64,000 nt of DNA, from assembly GCA_017893485.1 (NCBI GenBank), contig CM030362.1, positions 184,162,175 to 184,226,174 on the forward strand, written 5' to 3'. The stretch's first letter is position 1; every line of letters starts with the position of its first letter. Under the pieces are notes generated by a model that was not told the origin of the DNA, did no database searches, and worked only from the letters and a program-made list of their open reading frames with translations. The position numbers were made by a program, and so were the translations under genes. The stretch is from Hemerocallis citrina. Its lineage: Eukaryota; Streptophyta; Magnoliopsida; Asparagales; Asphodelaceae. Below, piece after piece: positions 21,624 through 32,999 of this stretch.

Positions 21624-23790
21624 CCCTTTTGTAATTGTTTTTCTTCTCAATGAAAATTATTTTGTCCCAACTCTTCATCTGCACGGGCGTTCTATTTGCA
21701 CATTGTTTTTGACACATGCACCTTCCACGTCGGATGTGATCCCGAGGGAGATGGGCCGGCGTCAGGAGCCCTGTCGAAGGAGATCCTTCGAAGGTTGGCG
21801 TTGAAACCTTCGGCATCGGATGCCGCCTCGAGATGGATCCTTCAAGGAACATTGGCTCCGAGAGAGATCCTACAAGAATCATGTCGCCCCGTTGTACTTC
21901 TTTGACATTCCTTGGAGGGGCCACATCCAGGATGGCCTGAATTTTCTCAGAGTTTGCTTCTATCCCTCGTTGGCTGACCATAAATCTGAGGAACTTTCCT
22001 GCATTGACGCTGAAGGCACACTTTGAGGGTTTGAGTCGCATATTATGCAACCTTATGACCCCGAAGGCCTCTTACAAGTCGCTTACGTGATCTCTGCCTC
22101 GGAGGCATTTGACAGGCATGTCAACGACAAAGACCTCCATATTCCAACCAATTTGTTTTTTGAAGACCCGATTGAGGAGCCTCTGATAAGTGGTGCTTGC
22201 ATTCTTCAACCTGAAGGGCATGACCTTGTAGCAGTAGAGCCCCTGGTCGGTGATAAAATCCATCTTCAGAATGTTCGGAGGTACATCCGAATCTGGATGT
22301 AGCTAGAATAGGCGTCCATGAAGCTCAACAGCTCGTGTCCGGACGTAGCGTTGATCAGGGCGTCGATGTTGCGAAGGGGTAATGGATCTTTTGGGCAAGC
22401 CTTGTTGAGTTCGGTAAAGTCGATACACATCCTCTATTTTTCTTTGGACGTTTTGACCATCATGACATTAGCCAACCACTCTCGGTAGTTGAACTCTTGG
22501 ATGAACGGGGCATTGAGGAGTTTGTCGACTTCTTCCTTCATCGCTTGTTGCCTTTTGGGGGTGAACTTTCTGCATTTCTATTGTACAGACTTGGCGTCTA
22601 GGTGGACGCTTAGTCTATGCATGATGAGGTCCTCAGATATTCCCAGCATGTCCAAGGGCATCCAAGCGAATAGGTCTCAGTTCCGGTGGATACAGCAGGC
22701 AATTGTCCCCTTGATGGCAGTGAAGAGACTTTCTCACTTTGAAGCATTTGGCGGGTTCGGCCTTGGAGAACGGGATCTCCTCTAGTTCATCCACCGGCTC
22801 GGAACCTATTGAACTTCGGTCCGACGGAAGCTCTACTGCTTCGAGAGGGAGAAAATTGCCCCCCGCCGTGGTGGTTTAATAGGCCCGAGCTGCTTCCTAA
22901 TTTTCTTTGATGACCCCAACCCCAGACTTGGTTGGGAACATCATGCACATGTGTTAGGGAAAGGGTACTTTCTAGAGGGAAGCGAGGCCGGATCGGCCCA
23001 GGATGGCATTATAGGTAGCTTTGACATCGACCACCATAAACTCCATTGCCTCCGTTCGGGAGGTCGGAAATTTTCCTGCAGTGACGTCCAGGGTAACGAT
23101 TCCCTCGATCTAAACTGAGGCACCCGAGAAGCCATGGAGGGTTTACCCTGTTGGTTTAGGCCTGTCCCGAGAGAGCCTTAGAGCTTCGAAGGCCGCTAGA
23201 AACGGGATGTTTACCGAACATCCGTTGTCGACGAGGATATGGTAGACCTCGTGATTGGCGAGTGCAAGACTTATGACCAGAGCATCACAATGCAAGACCC
23301 GAACACCTTCGAGATCTTCATCCGAGGAAGAGACCACCAACCCAAGGCCTCGGGAAGGGGGGGCAATTGTGAATATAGTTTACCTCCCAGATGAAGGCCT
23401 TGCGGGAGGAGCTAGAATCTCCCCTCATGGGTCTACAATGGACATAGGGGAGGATGGCCAGATTATCGGAATCTTGATGCTCAGGCGCTGGCTCCGAACG
23501 TTTGTTTGTGCCCCGAAGGGGCGGCGAGGCTCTCGGGTCATTCCGAGTGAATTTGGCAAGGCACCCTCTCTGGATGAGGGCTTCGATTTCGTCCTTCAGA
23601 GATCAGCAATTATCAGTGTCGTGGCCATGGTCATAATGAAAATGACAGTAGAACCTCTGGTTTCTCTTCTTATTGGGTTTGTTGGACCGAGGAGGGTGAT
23701 GGAGTACGTCGTCGCCCTTTATTTATATCAGGATGGAGGACACGCTCGCGTTGAGTGTGTTGGTGTATGCCATAGAGGCCAGCTGTGTAT
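21619..23790 (-). pseudogene. Broken Tat-lineage gag-pol remnant
   Basis: The minus strand retains order but many stops and frameshifts. The gag zinc-finger end is at about 23560-23650 (a CxxHxxHGHDT-like remnant). The protease active-site region (LVDNGCS) lies within 23143-23340. RT palm pieces are at 22072-22263, where the catalytic motif is altered to FVVDM rather than YVDDM, and at about 21900-22050 (RLKPSKCAF, GFMVSQRGIE-like). It closely parallels the larger Tat element at 49.3-54.9 kb. RNase H and integrase are missing: RT runs directly into sequence like the flank of the Tat antisense gene, so a deletion preceded the Tekay insertion. Confidence 0.7.
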
Positions 23791-24102
23791 TAACCTTATT
23801 AGTTTATTTTGTATCATGACATTTATTTCATATATGAGGCATTTATTATGATTAAATGAACATAATAAATTCCTTAGAATAGTGAGTTCAATATCATGGG
23901 ACATCAAGTGCATGACTTGATTGTGAGATCCTATTGGTTGAAGTCATAACATTATTCTTAAATGTCCATAGTTAAGTATTATTGTGAATTAGGACAACAA
24001 TGATACATAAAGACTAGCATGTGTGTAGCCTGATGACCATATCTCACGGGTCATGAATATGAGATATCAAGTCTTCACATGGGTACATATTAGAGCAATA
24101 AT
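23791..24102. other. Unassigned AT-rich noncoding stretch
   Basis: Moderately AT-rich, no believable ORF, no tRNA-like boxes. It could be a worn LTR fragment, but no paired copy exists in the window. Confidence 0.3.
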
Positions 24103-24690
24103 CACTACAACATATATAGCTTTCTACAACATATTTATTACAGCATTTAAGTATTAATGTTGTTGATTGTGACCAATAATAGCATTTCTGAAGTAAATGC
24201 TGTCTTTGATTAATTTTGAAATTTACTCTTAGCTACGACAGCATTTTAGAAATGTTGTACATTTAATGGCATTTTAGAAACGCTATTATATCAGTAAATA
24301 AACTAAATAGATAGGGGGTAGATTGGAAATTTCTAAATAATCCAATTCCATCTCAAATCCTAACTCCTCTCCCGTTCGGCCAATCCAAAATCCAATACCC
24401 TTTCCTCCACAAACCCTAGTCCAAATCCCCCTAATCACGACGTCCCCACCCTGGCACCGATGACCCCCTTGTGCGCCTCACACCACTGGGCCATCGTCGA
24501 CCCCCCTCCCCTCCCCTACGCCCGTCGAATTCAAAATCCCCAATCACGTCGTCCCCCTCCCCTGCATCGTCGACCCCCTTGCGTCGCCGCTCGCACTGCA
24601 CCGCCGCCGGCCTCCTTCCCCCTACGTCCGTCTTCTTGGTTGTTGTGGTGATTACCAGGTATTTGGATTGATTTGTGCTGATGTCATCCC
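24103..24690 (+). mobile_element. CACTA-like DNA transposon 5' end fragment
   Basis: It begins CACTACAACATATATAG, the hallmark terminal motif of plant CACTA (En/Spm) elements. Then follow at least four short inverted and direct subterminal motifs of the type AGCATTT(T)AGAAAYG (about 24140-24290), and a C-rich leader-like region at 24420-24650. No transposase and no matching TTGTAGTG end were found before the adjacent gag remnant. Right boundary uncertain. Confidence 0.5.
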
Positions 24691-24694
24691 ATAT

Positions 24695-25660
24695 CTATAT
24701 TTTGATACAATATGGTATCATATGTCTTAGACATGAGAGCTTCTCTTCGAACCCACGAGCCAACCCAATGGCCTCGTTAACATTCTTGGGACGCTGTGAT
24801 TTCACATCCCATCTAATTTCATCTCTCAGGCCGCTTATGAACGTGCTCAAATAGTGCGCCTCTGTCCAATCTTCAACATAGTTGGAGACTTTATCAAACT
24901 CCTGTATATAAGCCTCGATATCTCCTTTTTGCTGCAGCTTTGACAAGATTCCGCTATAATTATTGAACTCCGTTGGGCCAAATCGAGTTAACAGCTCTTC
25001 CAAAAACTTTGACCAAGTAATCTCATGAACTCTGGGTTTGACATGCCTGCGGAACCATTGCGTTGCCCTCCTCCGCAGATTTAGAGCAGCGTACTTCAAT
25101 TTTTGTGCCTCTGGAATCTCATAGAACTCTAGGAATTGCTCCACGCCACAGATCCACTCCGTAGGGTCGCCCTCTTGGAAGATTGAGAATTCGACTTTAA
25201 ATGGACTCTTGATCAAATTCCCAAAATCGCTCTGACCTGTGAACACAGCTGAGTGAGAATTAGCATGGTTTACCTCCCTAGAAAACTGCGATGGTGGCGG
25301 ATTGGGAAGCAGTGGAGGTTGCTGAGCCCTGAATTGTTGAGGATTGGAAGGATGTTGTGAGTTGAATTGTTGAGGATTGGAAGGGGGTTGTGAGGTTCGC
25401 TGCATCAATCCCATCAACGCCTCCATTCGAGATTCTATCGCTGAGAATCTCTCGCCGATGCTGGTCACAATAGCCTCAACTCTGTCCGTCAAGAACCTTG
25501 TCTGTAGTTGATTCTGCGTCAGCCCACTCCTCAGATGTGCCACTCCTCCTTCTAACTCCGTGCTTCCCTCAGTACGACCATCCTCATCGGCGTTACCTGA
25601 ATTTGGCTCTGATACCAAAATGTCAAGTGATGGGTTGCGAGGAGCTCGAGATCTTGCCAT
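24695..25660 (-). pseudogene. gag: Gag of a Reina-like chromovirus, C-terminally truncated
   Basis: An open frame of 321 codons on the minus strand. Retrotransposon gag domain: FQEGDPTEWICGVEQF, then ALNLRRRATQWF, FLEELLTRFGP and YLSTFISGLRDEIRWDV, a pattern close to Reina-type chromovirus Gag. The N-terminal third is a linker with Q/P repeats (SNPQQF twice). The PBS lies inside the frame at 25605-25617, so the first 14 codons would be in the LTR and the true start is probably a downstream Met. No zinc knuckle and no pol follow: after about codon 310 the sequence diverges. Confidence 0.75.
25605..25617 (-). other. Primer-binding site of the Reina-like remnant
   Basis: TGGTATCAGAGCC on the minus strand, three bases from an LTR end that reads ...CACTTGACA (25621 on the plus strand). 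Confidence 0.7.
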
Positions 25661-25971
25661 GGCTTGGGAAATGGAGGGTTTGGGATTAAGAGAGAGAAAG
25701 TGCAGATGAAGGAAGATTGGAGAAGAAGAAGAAATTACTTTTCATTTCATACCCAGTTTGTTACATATGGGTGGTTTAAGTAGCTGAAGGGTGTAGGCAG
25801 TTACACAAAACGACAAGGATTTGAAAAAGCACGTGCGGAACGCACTTTTCCTTCCCGCCACCTCTCCCGCTACTTCACCCTTTAAAAAACAGTGCATTAC
25901 GCACGTAAAAAACAGACACACTTGACTCTGATACAGACTCAATTACAAACTCGATACACTACTCAATTACA
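25621..25971 (-). repeat. 5' LTR of the Reina-like remnant
   Basis: Minus strand TGTAATTGAG...CACTTGACA. The start could be 25971 or 25947, because the ACTCAATTACA block is duplicated there. A CACGTGC-type palindrome lies at 25830-25845. The matching 3' LTR is not in the window. Confidence 0.45.
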
Positions 25972-26453
25972 GACTCGATATACTGAACCCATAACCTCCG
26001 ACGATGACAATGGACTAAAGCTTCACTCCGATGACTGAGCTGCTGCCGGTGTCCCTGACAAACGGAAAGGGCGCAGCAACAACAGTAGTAGTAGCCGGAG
26101 CAGTAGCAGTGGTAGCAGGGGAAGAGGTGGTGGTCAAAGTGAAGGAGGAGGAGGTCGTCGTCAGTGAGGGTGAAGAGAGTGTAGGAGGTGTAGGTGGGGA
26201 CCAGGGCGGAAGGGTTGCGGTGGGGGAAGACGTGGATGGGCTTGGAGGAGAGACCCACGATGGCGATGGTGTGGGGTTGTTGGAAAAGGGAATGGAGACG
26301 GAGTTGGGTTTGCAATGGTCGGAGGGAAGATCGGTCGATGGTCGAAAGTGGGTTTCTTCTTGCGGTTTTGTTGGTGATATGGGAGTTACCATTGATGGTT
26401 GAGGTGGAGGGGTTATGGGGAAAAGTTAGGGAGCAGGAGTGGAGGGCAGAGAT
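25972..26453 (-). other. GC-rich low-complexity region with overlapping open frames
   Basis: Open frames of about 120 codons exist on both strands because of codon-periodic CCACCT/GGAGGT runs. The minus-strand frame 26015-26392 starts 62 bp after a PBS and encodes a P/S/T-rich chain with no recognisable domain. It may be a degenerate coding start or a captured host fragment. I do not assign a function. Confidence 0.3.
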
Positions 26454-26466
26454 GGCTCTGATACCA
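26454..26466 (-). other. PBS of a second minus-strand LTR remnant
   Basis: TGGTATCAGAGCC on the minus strand, next to an LTR end at 26468. Confidence 0.55.
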
Positions 26467-26467
26467 T

Positions 26468-26826
26468 TATTACGATCCCCATTGATGGATAGATACCATT
26501 GTTACGATCCCCATTGATGGATAATCGTAATGGCTAATGGTGCCAAAGATGACATCCATGAATCAAATAGAAAGGAAGAAAAATAGAACAAGGTTGAAGA
26601 AGAAGAAGGAAGAAGAAGCTAGAAGCTTAATTCATATTTATTCATAATAGAAATAAGAGGATTACAATCAGTACTAATAGGTGAACTATAAGCTAGTGCA
26701 CAACCCGTAGTAAAAGGAATGCTTAATTACAAAACTCCTAAAACATTTATAAAAACACCAACAAAGAAAGAAAATAACTTGAGGACTGATACGCGATAAA
26801 ATATAGTTCATAGTAGAACTGTAACA
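26468..26826 (-). repeat. Short LTR (about 359 bp) of a second minus-strand element
   Basis: Minus strand TGTTACAGTTC... to ...GGATCGTAATA beside the PBS. The last 32 bp are duplicated (26468-26499 and 26500 onward); the inner copy keeps the canonical ...CGTAACA end. Internal coding and the partner LTR are not identifiable. Confidence 0.45.
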
Positions 26827-27893
26827 TTTTTATCAAGGTTTAGGGATTCTTTCTATTCTTACTTCCCTTTCTGTTCTTGATTCTTTCTTTTATTTGGCTT
26901 TTTTCGCCTATTATTTAACCAATCTTTGATCTTTTTTTAACTGTTTAGATTTCCTGTTGTGTTTCTTGGTTTTGGGTTCTCTTTGTGGGCCATAACATTT
27001 TGTCTATTGTTGGGCATGTTGTGAGTTTTTACAATGGCTGATCTTCGGATTGATGTGGTTAGGAAAAAGAAACCGAAGCCGATTAGGGTTTCCTTTTCTG
27101 AGAAGTTGAATCGTCTGCCTCCCTTTTCTATACACTCTTTCTCTTATCCCCATAAAAACACATGTTCATCTTCTTCTTCTCTTAACCCTATTCCTCTTCC
27201 TATTCATTCAAAATTTGATCCTTCCTTGATTTGCTTCCGGTGTCTTCAACCTGGTCACTTCAAAATCAATTGTATTAGCAGACTGAAGTGTTTATTTTGC
27301 GAGAATAGTTCCTTGATTTTGCTTCCGGTGTCTTCAACCTGGCTAGTGAATAGTTCCTCTCCTGCTTTACTCCCGTTACCATCTCCTATCTTTACTCCCT
27401 CTGTCCCTAATGTTGATAAGGTTTCTAAAAAACTTATTTGCTGCGATTTCACTCCTGAACTTGCTAAAAAAAGAGTCTTTCATCTTTTGGGGCTGTCTAT
27501 GATTGGTGGTACTATCAGTAGTATTACTCTTGATAATTTTCTTGGGCATACTTGTGGTATTAGTGATTGATCTTGGGGGATTAATTCTTGTTCTAATGGT
27601 GGTGTGGTTATCAAGTGTCCTTCTGCCCAGGTTCTTTCAGACTTGGTTACTAAAAATTCTTTTCAAATTGGTTCGGTGAAAATTGTCATTCGCAAATGGG
27701 CATTTTTTGGTTCTGAACTTCCTCTATCTAATTTTGAAAATATCAAAGTTACCACCATGGGTCTTCCTCCTTACCGTGATAATCCTAGACTTGTTCTCTA
27801 TGTCCATGTGTATTGGTGAGCTTATTAGCACATCTTCTATTATCATGCTTGCCTATGGTTGCTTACAAGTTGAAGCTAACTTTATGTGTGACT

Positions 27894-28255
27894 AGTAATA
27901 TACACGTGCGATGCACGTACTGATTTACACGTGTGATGCATATCTTAATAAATATGATTATATATTTTTAAAAGTAAATGAGAAGACTATAATGAGAGAG
28001 TTGGAGTTGCACCTAAGTAAGTAGATTTACAACTCCAACTCTTCCATTAAAATAGTAGATTATATATTATATTATAGATAGTAATTTACACGTGTGATGC
28101 ACATTTAATATATTAAAAAAATTAAAGTAAAAAATATGACGTAGTGAGGACTCGAACCTGAGACCTCCTTCATATTAGCTATGCACGTGCAATGCATGGA
28201 TTGGTAGATTGACAAATGACACTAAGGTCTTCTCCCATATAATATTAGAGATAAG
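27894..28255. repeat. Noncoding insertion in LINE ORF1 with hairpin and SINE-like block
   Basis: Begins near ACTAGTAATATACACGTGC and ends near CATATAATATTAGAGAT. It holds CACGTGCGATGCACGT at 27903-27918 and weaker copies near 27928, 28089 and 28183. An imperfect hairpin lies at 27991-28048 (19-bp arms, two mismatches). On the minus strand there is a B-box-like GGTTCGAGTCC at 28148-28158 followed by T7 at 28115-28121. It is probably a small nonautonomous element or SINE; boundaries are not proven. Confidence 0.45.
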
Positions 28256-29139
28256 AATTCTGATAAAATCTCAGCTGATGATCTTCGTCTTGTTGATTAT
28301 TAGTTTACCATCACTGTTTTCTGTCCTGCTATTGGCCCCTCATCTACTCCAATTTCCTTATCTTTAACTGACAATGTTGGTTCCTCTCAAGATATTCCTA
28401 AGTTTCATGAAGGTAGCTCCACAGTTACTCGCGGTGGTTACTACATCAAATTTTCTGGGAATCGTACTTCTAACAAAAGAGGTCATTCCTCTTTCAGAAA
28501 TGATTTTAGAAGGGGTCATAGAGGCCGTAGCAATTTCTCTTATAAAATAATTGACCATGTTTCCTCTCCTACTCCTGCAATGTTGATTAAGCCTCCTAAT
28601 TTAGTTTGGAAAGCTTCATCTACTACTTCTGTTAAAGATCATGTGGTTTCTAACAGTCATGTAGTGAAGAAAGTTAATGAAATTGTCTATGGTATTAATG
28701 TTTTACCCGATGAGCATTTTCCGACTGAGGAGATTACTGCCAAGTCTCCACCTCCAGTTGATGTTGTGTTACTTGTGGTTGATTCTTCTGTGTTACCTGT
28801 TGTGATTCTTCTATGTTACCTATTGTTGACTCCTCTGCTGGAAATCTTTCACATACTTCTAATTGGGATTCGGATACTCCTGTTATTGTCTCTTCTGTTG
28901 ATGATCTTTCCCTTGCTAGCAATAAGTGGCTTGATTGGAAAGTGAATCCTAACTTTTTTGCAGCCTGGAATAATTACAAAAGTTGTGTTCAAGTTTCCTC
29001 CTCTTTTGCTGTTGGTAAATCTGATAAGAATACTATCTCTTTGTCTGAAGACAAGTTCAATAGTAGTGAGCGGATCCATGAGGATGATCTTCTTCCTATG
29101 GAGGAAGGAGAAATTGGTATTTCCATTAATACTCCCAAG

Positions 29140-29284
29140 GTATTTAAACTTCGCTATTATGTGATTCTTGTTCTTTCACTTTTATTTCATCATATAACAT
29201 GAGTTATTTTTCCTTATACTTGTTTGTTCTCAACTCATTCCATATTATGTTAGTCTAACTAATTATTGCAAATACTATATGCAG
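29140..29284 (+). other. Candidate 145-nt intron within LINE ORF1
   Basis: Donor AAG|GTATTT at 29140 and acceptor TATATGCAG| at 29284, phase 0, with CTAAC/CTAAT branch-like sequence upstream of the acceptor. The flanking frames join directly. A small insertion that happens to look spliced is an alternative. Confidence 0.4.
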
Positions 29285-29831
29285 GATACCTCTGAATTCA
29301 TTGATAATTCAATTTCTAGTGGTATTTATAACAATACTTCTGATTCTCAAATTGCCACTGAGTTCCAATCTCCTCTATTGATTGATTCTTATTCTTCCGA
29401 CAATCATTCTTTGGCTATTATACCTTATGGAGGAACTTTTAATCTGTCTAACTTTAGTAATATGATGACTCTTCTAGCTGAGATTCCACCTACGCCTTCT
29501 AAAAGAAAATATACCAAGAGGAAGTACAATACTGTTCAAGTTAGAGCAAGTGCTCGTATTAAACCTAAGCATTCTTCTTTTCAATCAGTTCCTGCCAAGG
29601 CATCTTTAGCAGCTCAAGTTAGAAACTTAGAGATTCCTCCTATCCTTGAGGATTACTCTCAAGGTACCCCTCTTGGCTCTATATACCAAGTTTATTTTGA
29701 TTCATTATCTAATGCTGAAATCATAGTCTTGCCTCTGACATGGGTCTGTTAATTGATAATTTCTATTAATTCATATATTGATTCTATTAGACTTCTTGAA
29801 ATGTCTAGTGCTAAGGTGAATTCTAGTTTTA

Positions 29832-30560
29832 ATGATTAGTGTTTTTTGGAATATTAAAGGTGTTGGTAGCTTACACAAGAAATAAGCGATATTGATCTTA
29901 TTTCCTCTCTTAAATGTGATATAATTTCTATTCAAGAATTTAAAATTTCTTCTTTTATCTCCCTTTATTAAAAGAGATTTGGGTGGCTCATTGATCACTA
30001 AATGGATTAGCTTAGATGCTATTGAGTCTTATGGGGGTATTCTTTTTCATTTCAAGACTCTTTATTCAAACTTGTTTCTGTTGTAAAAATGAAATATTTT
30101 CTACGGGTGGTTTGTTACTGGTTTGAATTTAATTGTTCCTTAACTGTGGTTTCAGTTGATGGCCCTTCTACTGTTAATTTTAAAAATGAATTATGGGATG
30201 AATTTTTGTCATTCTCAAGTCTTATCAATAGTTTTTGGATCTTTTGTGGTGACTTTAATGTCAGCAGATTTATACATGAAAGAAAAGGAAACTCTGCTAG
30301 AATTAGTGATTCTCTTAATTCAATGATTGTATTAGACTTTTAGATCTCACTGATATTCCTATTAATAGTAGATTATATACGTGGTCTAATAACCGTCTTG
30401 ATCCTTCAATGATTAAACTCGATAGATTTTTAGTTTCTTCTGATTTGATTTTCCTTTTCCATAATTTTTTAATTCAATCTCTTCCTAACCCTACTTCTGA
30501 TCATGTTCCTCTCAGTCTTCATTCTTGTTTTAATTTTTCAAACCCTTTGAAATTCATATT
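29832..30560 (+). pseudogene. LINE ORF2 endonuclease domain, broken
   Basis: An apurinic-type endonuclease that nicks target DNA for target-primed reverse transcription. It starts at ATG 29832 with an SVFWNIKGVGS-type opening. Later blocks include WIFCGDFNVSR (about 30237-30270), a YTWSNNR / KLDRFLVS region (about 30375-30440) and SDHVPLSLHS (about 30498-30530), the end of the domain. Stops at 29882 and 30341 and frame changes kill the gene. Confidence 0.75.
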
Positions 30561-32300
30561 TGAGAAAGTTTGGCTTGAGGATCTAATTTTTGTCAATAAA
30601 ATTATTTATTGTCTTTATTCTATTACTTATTCTCATGGTTTAGTTAAACTTCTTTTTAAGTTGCAAACTATTAAAGATGGTTGCAAAATTTGGGGAAAAA
30701 GAAAGGTTTGGTAATTCTACTGTCCTAAAACAGAATCTTTTATCAATTATTAATCATATTGATCAACTTGAAGAATTGGATCATGTTTCAGTTGAAGATA
30801 GGAAAAAAAAGAATTGATAGTAAGAATGAATATTCATCTCTTCTATATTTTGATAATCTTAAACGGGCTCGAAGAGCTGTAAGATCAAATGGTTAAAAAA
30901 CGACGATTGTAACACTTCTTGTTTTCATAATTTTGCCTTTTATAGGTAGAGAATTAATAGAATTACTTTGATTACTGAAAATGATGTGAATTTTTCTTCT
31001 ATCTCAGACTTGCATTCTATTTTCCTAAGATTTTATAAAAATCTTATGGGTTCCTCTCATACTCAATCTCTTAAGTTAGATTGGAATTCTCTTTATGGAG
31101 ATGATAATCATGATCTCTCTTGCCTTGACTTTCCCTTTTCTATTGAGGAAATTAAATCTGTGGTTTTTTCTATGAAAAGTGATTCATCCCCTGGCCCTGA
31201 TGATTTTCCTTGTTTCTTATTTCAAAAATTTTGGAATTTGTTGAAAGATGATTTATTGGATATGTTTACTGATCTTTATGACGGTAGATTTTCTTTTGAT
31301 ATAATTAATTATGCTAATATTGTCTCGATCCGTAAATGCATTGGTGCTAATAGTGTATCTTCTTTTAGACCTATTAGTCTACTTAATGTTCTTTTTTAAA
31401 TTGTTTTGAAAGTTCTTGCTAACATATTAACTTTTGTTATTTCTTGTTTAACCGACTCTTCCCAATCTGGCTTTAAGATTGGTTTATTCTTGATAGTGTT
31501 GCTTGTGCTCAGGAAATTATCTCTCACTGTCATAGTCTAAATCTATGGCATTTTACTAAAAATTGATTTTGAGAAAGCTTATGATAAAGTTAATTGGAAT
31601 TTTCTATTTGATATTTTTATTAATTGAGGATTTGATTTTCGTTGGATTTCTTGGATTAAATCCAGTCTTTTAACTGGTACCTCTTCTGTTATTATTAATG
31701 GAGTTAAGGGTAACAAATTTAAATGCAAAAGAGGTCTTCGATAAGGTGATTTGATTTCCTCTCTTTTGTTTGTTCTTGTGACTGATGTTTTCAGTAAAAT
31801 GCTTTCTAAGGCTTGGCATGCTAATATCATTGAAGGATTATGTGGTTTTCACAGTTTTAAAGGTGTTCTAAATCTCCAATATGCTGATGATACTATTTTA
31901 TTTGCTAAGCCTAATGGTATTTCTTTGATAAATTTGAAGCTCTTATTATACATTTTAAAAAAAGTTTCTAGTATGTCGATTAATTTTGTGAAAACATATG
32001 TTATTTGGCTTGGTGATTCTAATAGTAATCAAATTGAAATTGCTAATTTCTTCAATTGCAAGTCTGCTTCCTATCATATTACTTGTTTAGGAATTCCAGT
32101 AAGATGGGGGAAACTCCATAAGGAAGATTGATTACCTATGATTGATAAAGTTGAGTCACGATTAAATTCGCTATTAAATTCGTGGGCTGCTCGTTAACTA
32201 TCTAGAGATGGTTGACTTACTTTAGTAAACTCTATTCTTTCCTCTATTCCTCTTTACATGATGTCTTACTTTTATGTTCATTCGTGGGTTATTAAACTTA
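30561..32300 (+). pseudogene. LINE ORF2 reverse transcriptase, broken
   Basis: The open segment 30968-31399 covers the RT start (SSPGPDDFPCFLFQKFW and SFRPISLLNV). The next block near 31562 reads IDFEKAYDKVNW. Active-site LQYADDTILFA is at 31876-31908 within 31751-32131. Order matches L1-type plant LINE RT. At least five stops or frameshifts separate the blocks. Confidence 0.8.
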
Positions 32301-32999
32301 TTGATGAGATCAGAAGGAACTTTTTCTGATCTGGTTCTCCTTCTACATCTATTGGTAAATATCTTTGTAAGTAAGACATTCTTTGTAAATTCAGGAAAGA
32401 AGGTGGACTTGATATTCTTAATCTACGGCATCAAAATCTTGCTCTTCTTGGTAAATGGATTTGGAAAATTCTTAAATATGATGATTTGATTTGGATTAGA
32501 CTTGCTAAAAAAAATTATCATAAAAATAAAAAAGTTTGGGATTTACACTCTAAACTTGCTATCAATGCCTCTTCATGTTGGAAAGGCATTTGAAAAGATA
32601 CTGAACCCTTCAAGTGTGGTCTTCAAAAAATTTGTGGTGATGGTTGGTTTTACTGTCAGATTTTGGACAGATTTTTGGATTAGCAATAATAAGCTTTGTG
32701 TTTTATTTCCCAATTTATATTCTATTTCTACTTATCCTAATGCCAGTGTTTCTTCTCTTTTTGAAATTACTAATAATCAAAGAGAATGGAATATTACTTT
32801 TAATAGAAACCTGTCTTTTGATCAGAATCTTGATTATATTCATCTTCTTGTTCTTCTGAATGGTTACCAATGGCAAGCAAGAGACGATATAAGATGGATT
32901 TGGTCAAATATTGATACTCATACTGTCAAATCCTTTTATACTTTTCTTAACTGTGGTGAGGTCATTTCTCCATTTTATAAACATTTCTGGCAAAACATT
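32301..32999 (+). pseudogene. LINE ORF2 C-terminal region, first part
   Basis: Region between RT and the terminal zinc-finger, open at 32502-33002, with RFWTDFWI- and RWIWSNIDTHTVKSFYTFL-like blocks typical of the zf-RVT approach. It is cut after FWQNI by the chromovirus; 38071 continues with APLKARILVWL. Confidence 0.75.
32995..32999. repeat. Target-site duplication ACATT, left copy
   Basis: Matches 38066-38070 on the far side of the chromovirus. Confidence 0.88.

Larger units (their letters stand above)
27034..29752 (+). pseudogene. LINE ORF1 (nucleic-acid-binding protein with CCHC knuckle)
   Basis: The first open part (27034-27570) begins MADLRIDVV and has a zinc knuckle of the ICFRCLQPGHFKINC kind at about 27229-27275, then a DUF4283-like segment continuing in shifted frames to about 27895. 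A noncoding insertion (about 27894-28255) interrupts it. Coding resumes around 28260-29139, and again at 29285-29752 after a candidate intron. It would bind LINE RNA and form the RNP. A perfect 22-bp duplication, TTGCTTCCGGTGTCTTCAACCT, lies around 27232 and 27318, disturbing the knuckle spacing. Several frameshifts are needed. Confidence 0.65.

Noticed and set aside
26015..26402. Overlapping plus and minus frames of about 120 codons
   Set aside because: Both produced by codon-periodic low-complexity DNA; neither shows a domain. Reported only as an unresolved region.
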